From: Drosophila persimilis
Lineage: Eukaryota > Arthropoda > Insecta > Diptera > Drosophilidae
Reading direction: 5' to 3'
NCBI RefSeq assembly: GCF_003286085.1
Contig: NW_020825312.1
Location: 868,001-932,000 of the forward strand
Length of the DNA stretch: 64,000 nucleotides
In this document: positions 14,401 through 28,400 of the stretch, piece by piece
How the letters are laid out: each line of letters starts with the position of its first letter
Position numbering within the stretch: the stretch's first letter is position 1
Position numbers and translations under genes: made by a program
Notes under the pieces: generated by a model
Told to the model about the DNA's origin: nothing
The model's database searches: none
The model's input: the letters and a program-made list of their open reading frames with translations, nothing else

Positions 14401-17400
14401 GATATTTTTATATAATTTCTCACTCACTAAACATTTCTTGATTGAAATATGCAAATAATTTCCGTTTGCCGCAACAAGATTGTTTCAATCCATTGCCAGT
14501 GAGGGCATTACCCTCTAATATTTAAGTACTTAAGGCAGGCTTATCAAAACCCTTTTTTATGTTGTATGTATTCACTGTACAAAAGTTTGTTCATTCGCCT
14601 CAACTTTTGGGACCGACATGGTTCAATACTTAACAGAACTTCCGGTTAAGTTTCATTTGAAGTTTCGGCCTGTGTTTGTTCCGCTCAGTTTGGGCCTGTT
14701 GGCCAAATGGAAAAGTAAATCAAAACGATTACCATTTAACACTAGATCAAGGCCGAAGCGACGCCAGACGCCATTAATTACTGAAACAATTTTATTAACG
14801 GCCCGGCAAGTGCCAGGGCCAGGGCATTATTAATGAACAGAAACAGAAAGTTGGCCCGAAATGTCGAGATCGAAAGTGCAGCTGAAAGTGAAGCAGGGAA
14901 AATCAGATCAGGGTCAGAGCTGGGCTAACTTAAGCAATTGAAACAGACAGCTGTAAAAACCTACTCTCCATTATGCAGAAATGTTTAATTAAAAAGTTCT
15001 GTCACAATTTTTAACTACAAATTTTCAGTAGTTTTTTTTTTCCTGGAAGTTGACACAAAACTCTCCGATTTATTGAAGGCAACAGAATTTAAGGAAAACC
15101 CGAGTGCAAACAGATACAAATTCTAGCCCCTGGATATCGAGATAAATGTCGCATATTGTATATATGTACATGTATATGTATGTATATTTTATGTATATAA
15201 TAAATCGAATTATTTGAGATTTTGAAAAATAGTTAAAGACACAAAAGCTACCCATTTATGTATACCTATGTATACCTATAGCTACCCACATATTTAAGAT
15301 ATATCCTGACTAATACGCTGTTTTTTTGACCATCTACTAACATTAATGCATCGATCGGTATGAGGTGCAGTCTCTGGACCTAACAGAGTGCACTCGAGTA
15401 AAAAAGAGCAAACAGTTTCTAATATTCATTATAATTGTAGAAAAGTAAATTATAGAACATTGACGTCATCTTAGAATCTTAAATCCGTAAACAACGTATG
15501 AATCATGAATCACTATGAATCACAAATATGTATGTGTTTGTGAGACGCTACATTCTCTGAGCGTTCCACAGGCGAATGCAGGAACGATGAAAAAATATTT
15601 TTGGTACAATTTATGGGCACACACGGTGATAAAGTGCGCGGCAGGGGTGGCAGGGTGGCAGGGTGGCAGGGGGCGGATGCAACATGATATGTACCTTGCC
15701 ACTAATGGCACACAACGCCGCCTGCATTCCGATCGCAGAGCAAGCGGATGCAGAAGCCGAAACCTGAAGGCTTCGACACCATTCTTGCGCAAAGCTCTGC
15801 CGCTTGCCAACAAACACGTAGCACACTTGCAGCTTCCCGATTTGGCCATAAAAACACCAACGCTGCTTTTTCCTCCAGCTCTGTCGGCATCCTTAAGTGC
15901 AGCTTTGTCAGGCGGCTGCCGGGAGCCGGGAGGGAAACAGAAGCCATGAATATATATCTAAATGGATTTCCTGTGTGACATAAACATCGCTTGGCATCCG
16001 CCGCCTCAGCGTCGAGCGTCGAGCGACGAGCGACGAGCGACGAACGTTGACATTAATTGCATAAGTGCAATCAATGCCATGAACGCTAAGAAAAATGTCA
16101 TAAGCGTATTTTCGTATGACAACTTCAAGGGGTGCTGCAGCCGTAAGCCTGAAGCGCGCTCGCAATTGCCAATCCGAATTCAACTTCAATTAAGGGATAT
16201 TATAAATTAAACTTATCTCTGCCCTGAAGATGCGCGCCTCGCGTCTGCCAGCCACTGTCGAGGCCAAGAGCTAAGATAAAAACTTGAGTAATGCGATGTG
16301 AAAAGAAAACTTGGATAGTTGTGCTTCTCAGTTTCAACTGGGACTCCACTCAGAGTCATTCGAGTGCTTTAATGAATGTATTTCCTGCTCCTGACATTTT
16401 CTCCTTCCTCTAAGTTGCTGAAATAAATCAAAAATTATGCTCCGAAAGCCACCGGATATTGGCTTTCTTTCTCGTTTCATAAACTTTATGTTGTTATTCA
16501 ATTTCTTAACTGTTTGTCATTGCTGAAGAGCAGAAGTTTGATTTTGACACGAAGATTAACTACTCTCAAGTTAATTCCCAGGACTTCACAATCTTGAATC
16601 CCCTCAAGCAGAACTGAATGATTCCCCAACACAAAGGAAAGCCGAGGCGAGAGTTCCATCTTCTCTCCGACCAGGATCTTCATACGAAGCATGTCACGGG
16701 AAGCTTCAGAATGTAAAATCATAATCGCTTGCTGGCAGAACCGTACAACCGAGCCGAGAACTCAATTGCTCCGCCTTCTAAGCCATGCCCCGCGATGTCT
16801 AACACTTCCACGTCTTTCATACATTACACGTAGAGTAATTAAACTTAAAGACCAACAAAAGCACAAAACGCTTGAGGCGATACACTTGCTCGCAGTTACA
16901 CTGACACACAATTTAGTAGCTTCTTATAAATACGTACGGAAAAGTATTACGAGGACAATTCATTGAGTCACATTAAGGGCAACACTGCTTCTGTCAAAAG
17001 GCATCAATCAGCTGATACCTGTCTTCTTGTGTTCCTCTTTTACAGTCAGTGATAGCAGGCAATCTCGTAATTTGAGGACAAAATGGAAAAAAATGAATTA
17101 CAATCAAAAATATGGCAAAAGTTGTTGTTGGGCCATCGGAGATTAGAAGAGGGAAAGATTTTGAAGGAATGGATTATTTGTTGATATTTTTTTAAAGTAG
17201 TTTATTTTTATAATTTTGTATATTAATAATAATATGGTTTCACAACAGTATTATAGATATATTTCGTCCAGTGTAGATACGCGCTTGACATTCTTGTGTA
17301 CGCCGCCTTCGGTGTGCTATGTGTGGTTCCGCCTGTTCCGCCATGTCCCCGTGCGGGCCACAACACAAACGTGGCTCTTTGTGTTGTGTCGGCTTGGCGC

Positions 17401-19253
17401 TGGCTTAGTCGGCGCTGTTTGTCATATCACCGCTAATATTGCCGAGCCGTTGGCTGCGGCTCAGCATTCAATATGTGGTGGTAGACTCGTATGGAGTGTG
17501 TGGCCACATGTGTTGCATGTGTGTACTGGCAAATGTCAAGGGGCCATGCTGGATAGCAGCTTGCACTAAATTGCCAAGCGAACAAGAGCACAAAATTTCA
17601 ATATAGTCGCCGTAGACATCGAAATGTTATTAAGCCAATGCACAGCACATTACATTGAGATCTGACTGCGTCTTCGGGACTGCAGCTAGACAATTAGTGG
17701 GGCATGTCGAAGCATTTGACATTTGGCATTCGGCACTCGCAAACGTTTCTCTTAATTGGCATCTAATCCGACGGGTCATTATATATGCATATTCAGAGTC
17801 CATATTTGCTCCTGACATTCAAAACATCCCAACAAAATGCAACGCAACAAAGTCCACAAAAAGTAAAGCAAAGCTCATGAAATATTCTCAACCTCGTTGC
17901 TCCCTGTAGCCAAGGGGATTTGTCTATCTCAACGGGGTCCTAGGAACAGAAAGAAGTCAAGTTGTTTTTTGTTTGAGGAGCCTTGCCATCGGGATGAAAT
18001 ATTCAAATTTTGCAGATGCTAAGGGTGATATGAATGGAATTAAGCAAACGTCAGAAATTTTCTTTTGTCCTGACCCAATGACCCGATATTTGGCTGCAAA
18101 GCGTTGGACTGGAATCTAATGATGGACACGTTTGTGTTAAGCAAGTCAAAAAAATGTATGGAACTTCTGCTCCATAGTTGATAGTTATAGCTAGCTTAAA
18201 AACTAATTTTTTAGTTGAACATTTCGAATAAAATATCTCTTAAATGCATATAATATTTTTTCATGGTACGAATTTTCCATACCTATTATACTCATTATAA
18301 CGAGACAAATTGAGCAACTCATTCCCTCGATCTCGCCACAGAAAAAAATTCGCTAAGGACAGCCACAACCACAACCACAACCACCGCCACAGCCACAGCC
18401 ACAAAGAGGCTATCCAATTGGGCCAAATTCGCGGCTGGGCGTAGAGAGCCACGGCAGGCAGTGCGTGCCCCATACTCGTACTCTTAGTCGTGCGAGTATA
18501 TGCGACATGCGTCAATATTGAATTAAAGCGATAACAAATTGTAATTACGCCGCATGTGGCGCAACGCTGAGAGCTGCGCTCGAGCCAGCCCACTCCGGAC
18601 TCCGGACTCCGGAGTCGAGGCTAATGGAGTTTTGGCCAGGACACTGCGCAGTGCGGCACATAAATATCCAAATTGACATAAATTAGTGGAGATTGAAAAA
18701 ATAGCTGCGACTGGGACTGGGGGTGGACTGGGAGTTCAGGCTGTGACTGGAACATTGGCAAAGTGGGGATTGGGATTGGGATGGGGATGGGGATGGCGAA
18801 CCATCCAGGGCCATTGTCTTCGTCTTTGTCCTGGTTATAAATGAGAGTTTCATGGCCCTGGCACGGTGGAGCCGTGTAAGGCTGTCAGACAGCATTAAAT
18901 ACTCGTATGCTCACGCTTACACATGTTATGTGCTCTGGCATAAATAAGGCGCCCAATAAGGTCAACAAATAAATTTCAATTTGATTGCCTCGAGGCACGT
19001 CAGGTGGTTGCGGAGCCCCAGCCAGTTTCTAAAGAGAGCCACTTAGGAGAGGTGTACTCAAGTTGACGAAGAAGCTTGAAATTGGTCATAGCCACCGGAT
19101 CTCAGAAGCTGGAAAGAAAATGCAGCGGCACCGGGCCCCGACTTGTATGAGGGATGAATACACAATGAGTAGTTTTCAAATCACTGAAATCGAAATCAAA
19201 TTGAGCTTTTCAATTTATTTTGCTGGTCACCGTTTTTAAACTTTCTCCGTGCG
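8431..19253. other. Non-coding stretch with small tandem repeats
   Basis: No gene supported. Short tandem runs occur near 10160-10186 (CTGGCT), 15644-15672 (GGGTGGCA), 16010-16045 (GAGCGAC-type) and 18361-18402 (CCACAA/CCACAG). Open frames of up to about 159 codons are repetitive or of random composition and have no homology I recognise. Confidence 0.55.
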
Positions 19254-19298
19254 CATTTCGGAGCCTTGGTAAAGGCTCCTTTCCAAGGCTCCGAAATG
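19254..19298. repeat. Near-perfect 45-nt hairpin
   Basis: The 16-nt arms 19254-19269 (CATTTCGGAGCCTTGG) and 19283-19298 are exact reverse complements. Inside them AAAGG (19271-19275) can also pair with CCTTT (19278-19282), leaving one bulged T and a tiny loop. That gives about 21 potential base pairs in 45 nt. It is shorter than a usual miRNA precursor. Its function is unknown. Confidence 0.85.
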
Positions 19299-21105
19299 AG
19301 CTATTGTATCCCACTATCCCACGAATTTCTTAGCATGATAAATGTATCATCTTTAAGTCTGTGAGTCGTGTCAAGCAGTAAAAAGTAGTTTCCTTCGCCT
19401 TCGCCTTCGCCTTCCTGCTCTACCTTTTGTGGATTTCGCTGTGTGGATTTCCCATTGGCTTTTCCATTTCTGGTCGTCGGCTCCTGGCATGTGTTGTGGA
19501 TTTATGGCTTAAAACTGAAATGGGGCGGGTACTCATGAGGTTTGTAAGCTATGCAAATGAGACTGGGCCAGAGCTGGAGATCTGGGTAGGGTCTTGACAA
19601 GTCGCTTATAGCGTATTTAAATCGCAAACAAATATTTGCCTTCTGAAAGATTTTTTTTTTTATTTTTGGTGCGCATGTGGGCTCAAGTTAAGAGTGGCTG
19701 TGGCAATGTCACATTCTGTAAGAGCTCAGACAGTTTTAAAAACATGATTTGAAATATTTTCCAGCCAATATAACTGAAACGGAAGTGAAGTCTTTGTTAT
19801 ACCCAAAAACATTATTTTATTCTTCATTCAAAGATCTTTCTTATTAACGTAACATATCTTAGCATGAAGCCTGAAAGCACATATGGATATCCCTAGGAAG
19901 CGGATACCACCCAACAATCGAAATTCAAACTCTCATTTGTTCATTATGCTCCTGTCCCGTACACCCGTCATTGGGACTGCCAGCTGCCTGCCACCTGTCG
20001 AGCAGCAAGCGTAAAAACACATTTCCCCCCGCCCCAACCGCCCTCCCAACACCAGGAAATGACCAAAAAGGTTTCCCTCAATACAGTGACACCCCCCGTT
20101 GATTAAGTGCCCTGTGTGTTAGTATGTGAGTGTGTACGTATGCATATTTGCATTTCATATGATTGATTGCAATTTGATGCATGATTCTGGAAATTGCTTT
20201 CCATCGGTTGCAAAGGGAGAAATTCCGAACGGCCTGTAATGCGAATTCAAACAAATTTCAAAATCAGGTCGATTCATTTCTGATTGGGGCGTGGTAGGCA
20301 TACCCGGATAGAAACTCCATAGGGCTTGATAAGTGTGTAATGCAAAACTCAAATGGCAAATACTTGATCAATTGTTTACTGATGATGATTTTCTCCTGAA
20401 ACATTCTTAGTATTCCAAAAATGAATGCTTCTTTTGTGCCGAGAGAGACGAGAGCTTTGGATTAGTGTTCACCCCGCCATCAACTATTCGATCCCATTTA
20501 TCACTGTACATCGGACAAGCGTGAAATTTAACCGCAATGGAAATAGGCCAGCAGCCCACACATCCTGTCACTTTAATTAGAAACCAAAACTCGCACACGA
20601 AACACTCATTAGCCAAGTGGGTAGCCGTAGCCGTAGCCGTAGCCGTAGCCCTCACCAGGTCACAGGAGAAGAAGAAGAAACCCCATCACCTGATGAAAGC
20701 AATTTGTCAGCGCGGGTCCCCAAGGAAACAAAAGAGTTACTTCCTAATGAATAACAAGCCAGACATATCAGTTACACCAACAACAACAACTAACAAAAAG
20801 AAAAAACAAAAACAAAAACAAAAAAATAGGGAATAAAACCCGTTTTAGCCCTAACTGCTTTGTATCCTGGCCTGGAGCAGAATCTTCCTAACAAATGACT
20901 CGTATTAAAAATGCCTTAATTTCGGAGCTGCCACGCCCATTTGGATAAAAACCACATCAAATAAATCGCGTCCTTGGTTGCCAACAAAAAGATAAAAACA
21001 AGAAGAAAAAAACTACAGAGTGTCATTAGCATGCCAAAGAGAAATGAGTTTAACAATTTTCAAGAAATAAAAACACCGTACGTAAGCTTACATTGGTGTT
21101 CCGAA
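19299..21105. other. Non-coding stretch
   Basis: No gene supported. It contains a GCCTTC run near 19394-19412 and a GTAGCC run near 20621-20651. I see nothing else with structure. Confidence 0.55.
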
Positions 21106-21310
21106 GAGTATATACCCTTGAATTTGGACGACCAATAAAACCATTTGTTTGAAGCATACGCATTGTTGGGCTGCGAGAATTTCACTCCGGATCCAGAAGA
21201 TACATACTATATGGAGTCGGAGATGAGATAAGATGCTTCCTTCTGTGCGTTACAAACTTGCGATCAATTTTATAAAGCCTCTTATAGAGTATAATTAATG
21301 GCGTAAGTCA
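21106..21310 (+). mobile_element. Diverged DINE-1/INE-1-like fragment
   Basis: Near 21200-21270 the sequence carries a degraded GGAGTCGGA word followed by GCTTCCTTCTGTGCGTTACA, matching the conserved core of DINE-1/INE-1 repeats. A GAGTATA-type word follows. The 5' part is not clear, and the copy looks old. Confidence 0.55.
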
Positions 21311-22369
21311 GGAGCAAAGATTATAACAAAAAGATTTTATCTGCTGGGAACTTTATGAATCCTTTCACAGAAAGAAGAGAGCATACACATAATTTCCAGA
21401 ATACTGATATTAAGAAAGATTAAGCATACAAAAACTTATAAATCAGACAGTGTTAACCGATGTAAGTTGGCCGAGGAGCCCGTCCGATCCTCCAATTGTA
21501 TCGATTCGTCAGGCAAAAACCATAAAGTTTATAAGTTTATATATAAACAACTGAAGAACTTCTGGACCCGACCTCGCTTTGTCAAACTCTCAATAAAAAT
21601 GCGCAGAAAACTTTATAAAACATTCAACGAAAGTGAAGCACAGAGGAGTGAAGGGAAATGGAGCAAAAAGAAAAATAAAAACAAAAGCTGATGCAGCAAA
21701 ATAATAAGAAGAATGTCGGACAGGATATTACCGACAGGATGCAAAAAGTTTAGCATAGAACATCACAAATACATAGATGCCATCACCAATATATTGAGAG
21801 TAAAGAAAAATGCCATCTCCCCCTTGTTCGTTGCCCAGAATTTAAGTTTTACGACCAACAAAAAAACAATTGAACAATAAAATTTGCTTTTGAAAACAGA
21901 ATGATGGCTCAATCCTGGCGACTTGGCTTTTCTGGTTACGGACCATAAAGCAAAAACAAATAGCCATCCCTGGCATTTTCTCCAGCCATTCGTTGGGTTT
22001 GTCCCTCGAATGCATAACTAGGCGGAAAGCCCGACTTGGGCCACCGACATACCCACAGCTTAACTAGCCATTGTCTTTGTGGCCGGCCTTCCTTTGGGCT
22101 GGTTCGGCTATCCTTATGGCTTAAAAAGGTTCAGCTAATGGTAGTAATGATGGGGTAAAAAAACAAAAAATACCCCAGCAACGCCGGGAAATAGAAATGC
22201 TTTATTGGAATGGACGAGATTGGGGAATACACAAACTGCCGGCCTATTAGGTACATATATGTGAAACAATTAATTTAACTTAATAATATAAACTTAGTAG
22301 CATTCCACTTTTGTTAGATATATATATATGTCAGAAACAATAGCTGAATCGAAAGGAGTAGAGCAATTC
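21311..22369. other. Non-coding stretch
   Basis: AT-rich with short A-rich runs. No gene, RNA gene or clear repeat seen. Confidence 0.5.
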
Positions 22370-22440
22370 CACCCAAAAGCAAGATACAAAAATCGAATAT
22401 ACCCAAATACTCTTTTTGAGTATCGGGTATACGAATAAGA
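22370..22440 (+). mobile_element. 3' end fragment of the DINE-1-like family
   Basis: The run AATACTCTTTTTGAGTATCG followed by a GGGTATA word matches the 3' end of the larger element at 53657-54175, which has ATACTCTTTTTGAGTACCGG. Weak similarity continues downstream (AAGAGTCTCT against AAAAGTCTCT). A matching 5'-end word, TATACCCGATACGCAG, lies at about 23149, so the sequence between may include a second broken copy. Confidence 0.6.
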
Positions 22441-25400
22441 AATGATGCACAAGAGTCTCTAGAGCGTAAAGAACACTTTGCAATAGCCAATCAACTTTGG
22501 TAATCGAACCCCCTTTTCTTATACACTTAAGGCTCCCAATCTGTTGAATAATTTATTTATTTTTTATTGCTAGGGGTGTTCTTATTTTTTCTATGATTTT
22601 TGTCTTATTTATATATATCCTAGAGGCCGCAAAATTTCTAGTTTTATTAACAAATAATCTATCTATAAAAGAAAAATCAAAATTGGTGAATTGGGTGAAT
22701 TGGTCAGTTGGGCGGCACTGTATTACATTTTTCATGGCGATATATTGATGAGCTTCCAACGGCCCTTTGATAGTTTTAGACTTGATACGCCGTAATTGCT
22801 TCAATTCTGCATAGAACTCCAATCCATTTAGTTCCCGAACTCTCTTAAGTTGTGAGAGTGAGCCTCAGCTCCCGAAATTTTGATAGAAAAAACTAGTAAG
22901 GAGTGAGGAGCAAGAGAGAGGAGAGAATTCGTATAAAAAGTCCCATGTCTGTCCCACTTTTTTCAGATTTTAATCATATTAATAGATCGAATATCAATAA
23001 TAAATTATTCAACTTTATAAAAAATTGGCACAACTAACGAACAAATTAATGAGTTCAATAATTCATTGAAATTCAAACACGATGCCATTGAAGGACATTA
23101 AATTATAGTATGGAAGTGAGAACGAGGCTGGGACTGCGGCTCTTCATGTATACCCGATACGCAGCCAGTTCGCCGCCAGATCACGCCCTAAACGGGGTAG
23201 AGTGTGTGATCCACCATCCACTTCCACCACAAATCTACTCCACCAAAAATCCACCAGTTTTATTAAAACTGAGAGAATAGAATAGGAAACCCAAGCCTCG
23301 GTTCGAGTCCTCGGGCTAATCAGTCCGTAAGAAGTGTGAATAAGCCGTAACAGGGCATCAGGTACCAGGAATGCTGGGTCTGAACTCTTTTAGCATAAAT
23401 CACGACTGGGAATCCACAACGGAGCAGGGGCAGATAGCTGGTGGGGGGCAAGCGGGGATAGCGTCACCGGATACCCGCCACAAGAAATGTCAAATTAATT
23501 TAGCAGGCCCCTAACTCTTCCTCTACTCCTCCGCTGGTTGCCGAGCCTCTCGTTTTTGCCTTTTTCAATCAAGGTAGAGGCCGTGGAATCATTTTGCATT
23601 TCTTGTCACGTTTTGGGAATTTGCTGCGACACACACTGAGAGAGTTGGAGGGTAAGGGGCTGAGCCAGAGCAAACACTTTGCTTATATAAGATCCAGCTG
23701 ACTGGCGAAAATTTCGTCGGCATTCGGCATAGATAACGCGCCGCCGGGCTTAAATAGTCTTTGTGGGGGTTGGTGTGGGAGCGGAGGCGGAGGCGGAGGC
23801 GAATACCCGACACTGTCCCAAAGTCTGAAATGCAAGGGCATTTCCTTTCCTTTCCCTTCCCTTCAGTTGGGTGGCGGAATCGTACCGACAGACACGCATA
23901 AATTACTCAATTAGTAGTCGAAATGCGGAGCGAACGAAGACGCCTAACAAGACAGCCGGAAATGGTGGCGAGACCCCCTCCCCTCTCCTACTCTTCCCTT
24001 CTCTTGTCCTCTTCACTTCTCTTCTCTTCTTTTCGCTACTCCCACTTGACTCCTCCACTCGTATTGAGTAATCAAATGACGGGATATTAAACGCGTCTGT
24101 CGAGCGCGTTCCCCACTCCCGGCACATGAACCCATAAATCAGAGGAGTCAGATTCCTTGACTGGGAATGCTGGGATTCCTAATTACAATTGGAAGACCAG
24201 CCAAGAGAGTGATGAGAAAATCTTGGTTAAACAAGATGAAGAGCAGGACCAAAAGTAAATAGGCCAAATACGAAATATCCTCTAAGAAAGCGAGAGAGAG
24301 AGCCCTTATAATGGCCACGAGAGTGGAAATATTGAGACGGAAGTGTTTTCACTTTCACTTTGATGAATATGAAAATATTTAACATAAATATATATATTTA
24401 TTTATTTATATTAAATATATTTCCTACAAATGTAATATGACATATTTATTTTTAAGGATTAAGGAATATGGGCCGTATTAAATACATAGACTTTTCAATA
24501 CATTTCAATACATAAGCAATTTTTCCTTCAGTGATATTTTAGAAATTTCTATCTATTTTTAGAAGTGAAACAAAATGAATATAAGCCATAAGATTCATCG
24601 GGAAATGGAAAGGAAATCCCATTTAATTATTCTAAGGGCTTACATATATGGAGTTCATGTAGAAGTTATAGAAGTCATATAGAACGACGAACTCCAAAAA
24701 AAACTTTTTGTGGAGCCTGTTAAAGCTTTATCATTAATAGACGACCACTTAACCCATCACTTTCTTCGGTCACACCTCATTGTCTTTCTTGCTGTTGGAT
24801 GATAATTACCAGCATAATTTGTTTGCATTGCGGCTTTGTCATTGCAACGGCTGGGGCTACTACTCGTACACAGAGCCAGTGACAGTGTTTGCGTGTCCGC
24901 ATTGCGATAATGTGAGTATTTGCCTTGTCGCTGGCTGCCATTTCAGCAAGCAATTAGAAAGTGCGCACAGTTATTATTAGAAATGTCGACGCAATTCGCT
25001 CAAACAGGACATAGAGACAGACAGCTCTGGACGGCACGGGCACGGGCAGGGGCACGGGCCCAGCCCCAGCCCAACCCAACCCACACACATATTCTAGAGT
25101 TGATGGCTATCAGCTTACGGCGACTTATTAATTTGATGAATTGTGATAAAAGTGGGCAACACCTGCTGGGTAAACAGTGGGGATGTGCATGTGGATGTGA
25201 CTGGGAAAAAGACCCCAGAAAACGCTTGCAGAATACATGAAATATTCATCCTTAAAGATTGACTTAATTACAGCCAGAAACAGTCTTTTTTCACATGATC
25301 TCTCTGCAAATATCTAATTAATTTTAGTTCCAGCCGTGTTTGGCATGGTCTGAAATCAAGGTCTCTTCAGATGCCATTAATCAAAGTATAAAAAAATAAA

Positions 25401-28400
25401 GTGGCAACAGGCAAATGGACCGAATACTCGTACAAGTGCCCTACCTACAAACCCACCCACCCCCCTCCTTTCAACGGGTAGATGTCAAAGGTGCCCACAG
25501 CAAGAGGATTGGAGTGAAGGTTCGCTTCAAGTCACGTCACTTCCAAGATGAGACCATGTAAGAACGCACAGCAGTGCGTATGATTGATGTTGTTCAATGC
25601 GGTTTTGACAGCACCATTATCTGAGGTGTGTGTGTGTGTTTGAGTTCACGTGGCTGTGTTTATGTGTGTGTATGTTTGTGAGTGTGTGTGTGTGAGTGTC
25701 TGCAGCACGTATGTGACAAACAACATCAGCAACAACAAATGGCAGCAAATACCGAGTCGTTGAGTGCCGTCAATGGAAACAAAGACGAATGCTGGGGGAA
25801 GGACAGAAGAATGGAGTTCTGGTGGCCATCTGGGCCCTTGTTTCAATTCCCAATGACTTTGACAGGCGTCCGACAAAAGTTCAGCAACGAAAACGAACAG
25901 GAAAATACCAGGCACACCAAGAACGCCAGGAGTGCAAGTGGTCGTTGTCCTGAAGCATGGCTTCTTAATTAAACTTGTACAAATTTCAACAAAGTTCTGA
26001 GTTTTCTAATTATATGCGATTTTTCTTTAGGTACATTTTATTTTGGTGAACAATTTTGTTATATTGTACTTTTCACCTGAATATATATGCAAAATATCCT
26101 ATGCTGTATATATGTAGCTGCAAATGGCTTCTTGAATCCATATAGTTCCATCCCATTCCTGTATATAATTATAGATTATAGGGTATAGTAAACAAATAAC
26201 AAAAAGTTAACAGCACTTTTTGCTGCATGAAATAATCAAGAATTAATCATGATTGGAACTGTGGGAAAATAATTATCATTGTCTGGCGTTGTTATGTGCA
26301 TAATTGTTACACTGACATAAGATGCAACTCAGATTCCGGTAGCGGCCGGATCCGGTCAGGGCCGGCCAGCACGTTGCAGCGTACTTATCCCCAGCAATCC
26401 TACTTTAATCAGCCAATCCCATGGTAATGGCCGGCAGCGTGCACGTGCTGGCAGTCAGTAAATATAATTGAACCTATAGATGGCCGGAACCACTTCGCGG
26501 ATGACATTGAGAGGGCTCTGCATGTTAATGCAACACAAATGAAACGTTTCCATTCGATTCGCTTTGCTGTGCACGGCCTGACAGCCTGTTTTCCACTTCA
26601 TTATAAAAGCAACTACAGAGTATGGTGTAAGGGCAGTTAAGAGTTGTGTTGTGTTTGCCGTTGGCCATTTTTAAGCTGACGTGAGTGCAGATCCATTACC
26701 GCAATTTGGGCAACAGTTTTGAATAAAATTGTTCCTGAGGAAATGCCCAGAAAAAAGACATATAATTCAATATTGGTATTCTTTAAATGAACTTATCTTT
26801 AAACCAATGAAAGATGGATGGACAGACGAGTACTAATATAGCCATATAGCAACTCTTATCTCCATCTTGCATATTTCATTAAAAATTCGTTCAAAATTGT
26901 TCTTAAATGTCAATTTCTTGGCTTCCCCACTAAACAGTGAATCAGGGTCCGAGATCGTTATGGAAACTTTCCGTTTGGTTGAAATGAAAAATTACGTGGT
27001 TGCAACAGCTTCAAATAGAGAGAAAAGGAAAGACACCGGCTCTATTTGGAAGCACCGGAACCACTAGTAGTCTGTGGACTTTAGTAGCATTTAGTTGTCG
27101 CTGATGATATTATTCGGCTTGTCATTCCGCTGCTTTAATGAATTATTGAATTAATATAATAATAAGCTGGGGCGCAGAAACTGTCCCTGGGACACTGTAG
27201 TCACTAAGAAGTGAGAAAGGGAAATGCGAAATGCGAAATGCGCAATGCGAAAATCTCCTCTTTACGAGTAACCTGCTAGCTGATCAAAGCAACAAGTTTC
27301 AAAGCCCCCGAAGCGGTTTGCCACTTGTGCAAAAAGATTTCCAGGGAAAAGAATCGAAGGAAAGTTGCAAAGAATAAAATTTCCATCCACTTGGTTCAGT
27401 GGATAGCCCTTGGCAAGACGGAGCTGATCAAATAAAATCTTTTGTAGCTGTCCAAGAATGAAGGCCAAAGGGAACAATTAGGAGCAAATTATTTGAAGAG
27501 ACTCACAAACTAGGGAGACAATTGGATGTTTTCTGCAGTAAAATTAAGCGCTTTAAATTTGAGATAACTCTTAGTTTTGGTAAAAACAGCGTGCAACAGG
27601 TTTTCCTCATTGACGATGAAGTGAGACCCCAAAAATGTTTTGTGTGTGGGCGATGCGGAGTCAAAGTCAACGCATGCGCTCGTGCGATTCACTCGAAATG
27701 CAGAGCAGATTCCACCCACGAATGAGTAAAATTCGCGGTTGCACTGCTATCTTGGAGTCAAAAAATCGAAGGACGTCTTTCCAAAGGGAGAAAGCCCCCA
27801 GTATTAACGAACCAAAATGTAGCCAGAAAGTTGACCAAACGATGAGGTTCCCTCAGCAGACCATGATGGTCACACTGGCATATATGTATACTGTTGCTTT
27901 TTATTTCTTTTATATTTCCGCAAGAAATTAAATTAAATGTGGCTTGTAATGTGATTGCAATTGGACCGAACAAGCGGATGTGAATGGCAAACTGCAGGAA
28001 GCCGACAATAAGGGGACACTAGCAGGCTAGATGGCTTCATCTTCTGATGCTGCCCTTTGCACACCGGAAACGGAAGCATTAGCCGTAGTCCGCCATTCGG
28101 CATTGTCGGGATAGCCCTCAAGGGCTGTCGGGGATGGGTATGGTACGAGAAATACGTGATGAGGGTAAGGGAGTGGGATGACATGACCATGTGACAATGC
28201 CGACGACTCGTATGACTTTTCTTGTACTTTTTATTGTGCATAAGTGCTGTGCCTTAGCATTCCATTAAATGTAAGTCTCTGTGTGTCTTTTACATAGCGT
28301 TTACTTCTCCCCAGCTGCCCTGCTGGTCCTGTTCGTCCTGTTGGTCCTGCCGCTGTTGTGGGCTTTGGTCTGTTTTCTTCTATTTGCTTTGAACTTGTCC

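Noticed and set aside
23290-23320. tRNA T-arm (GGTTCGAGTCC)
   Set aside because: The flanking 5-bp stem does not pair properly and no A box or acceptor stem lies at the right distance.
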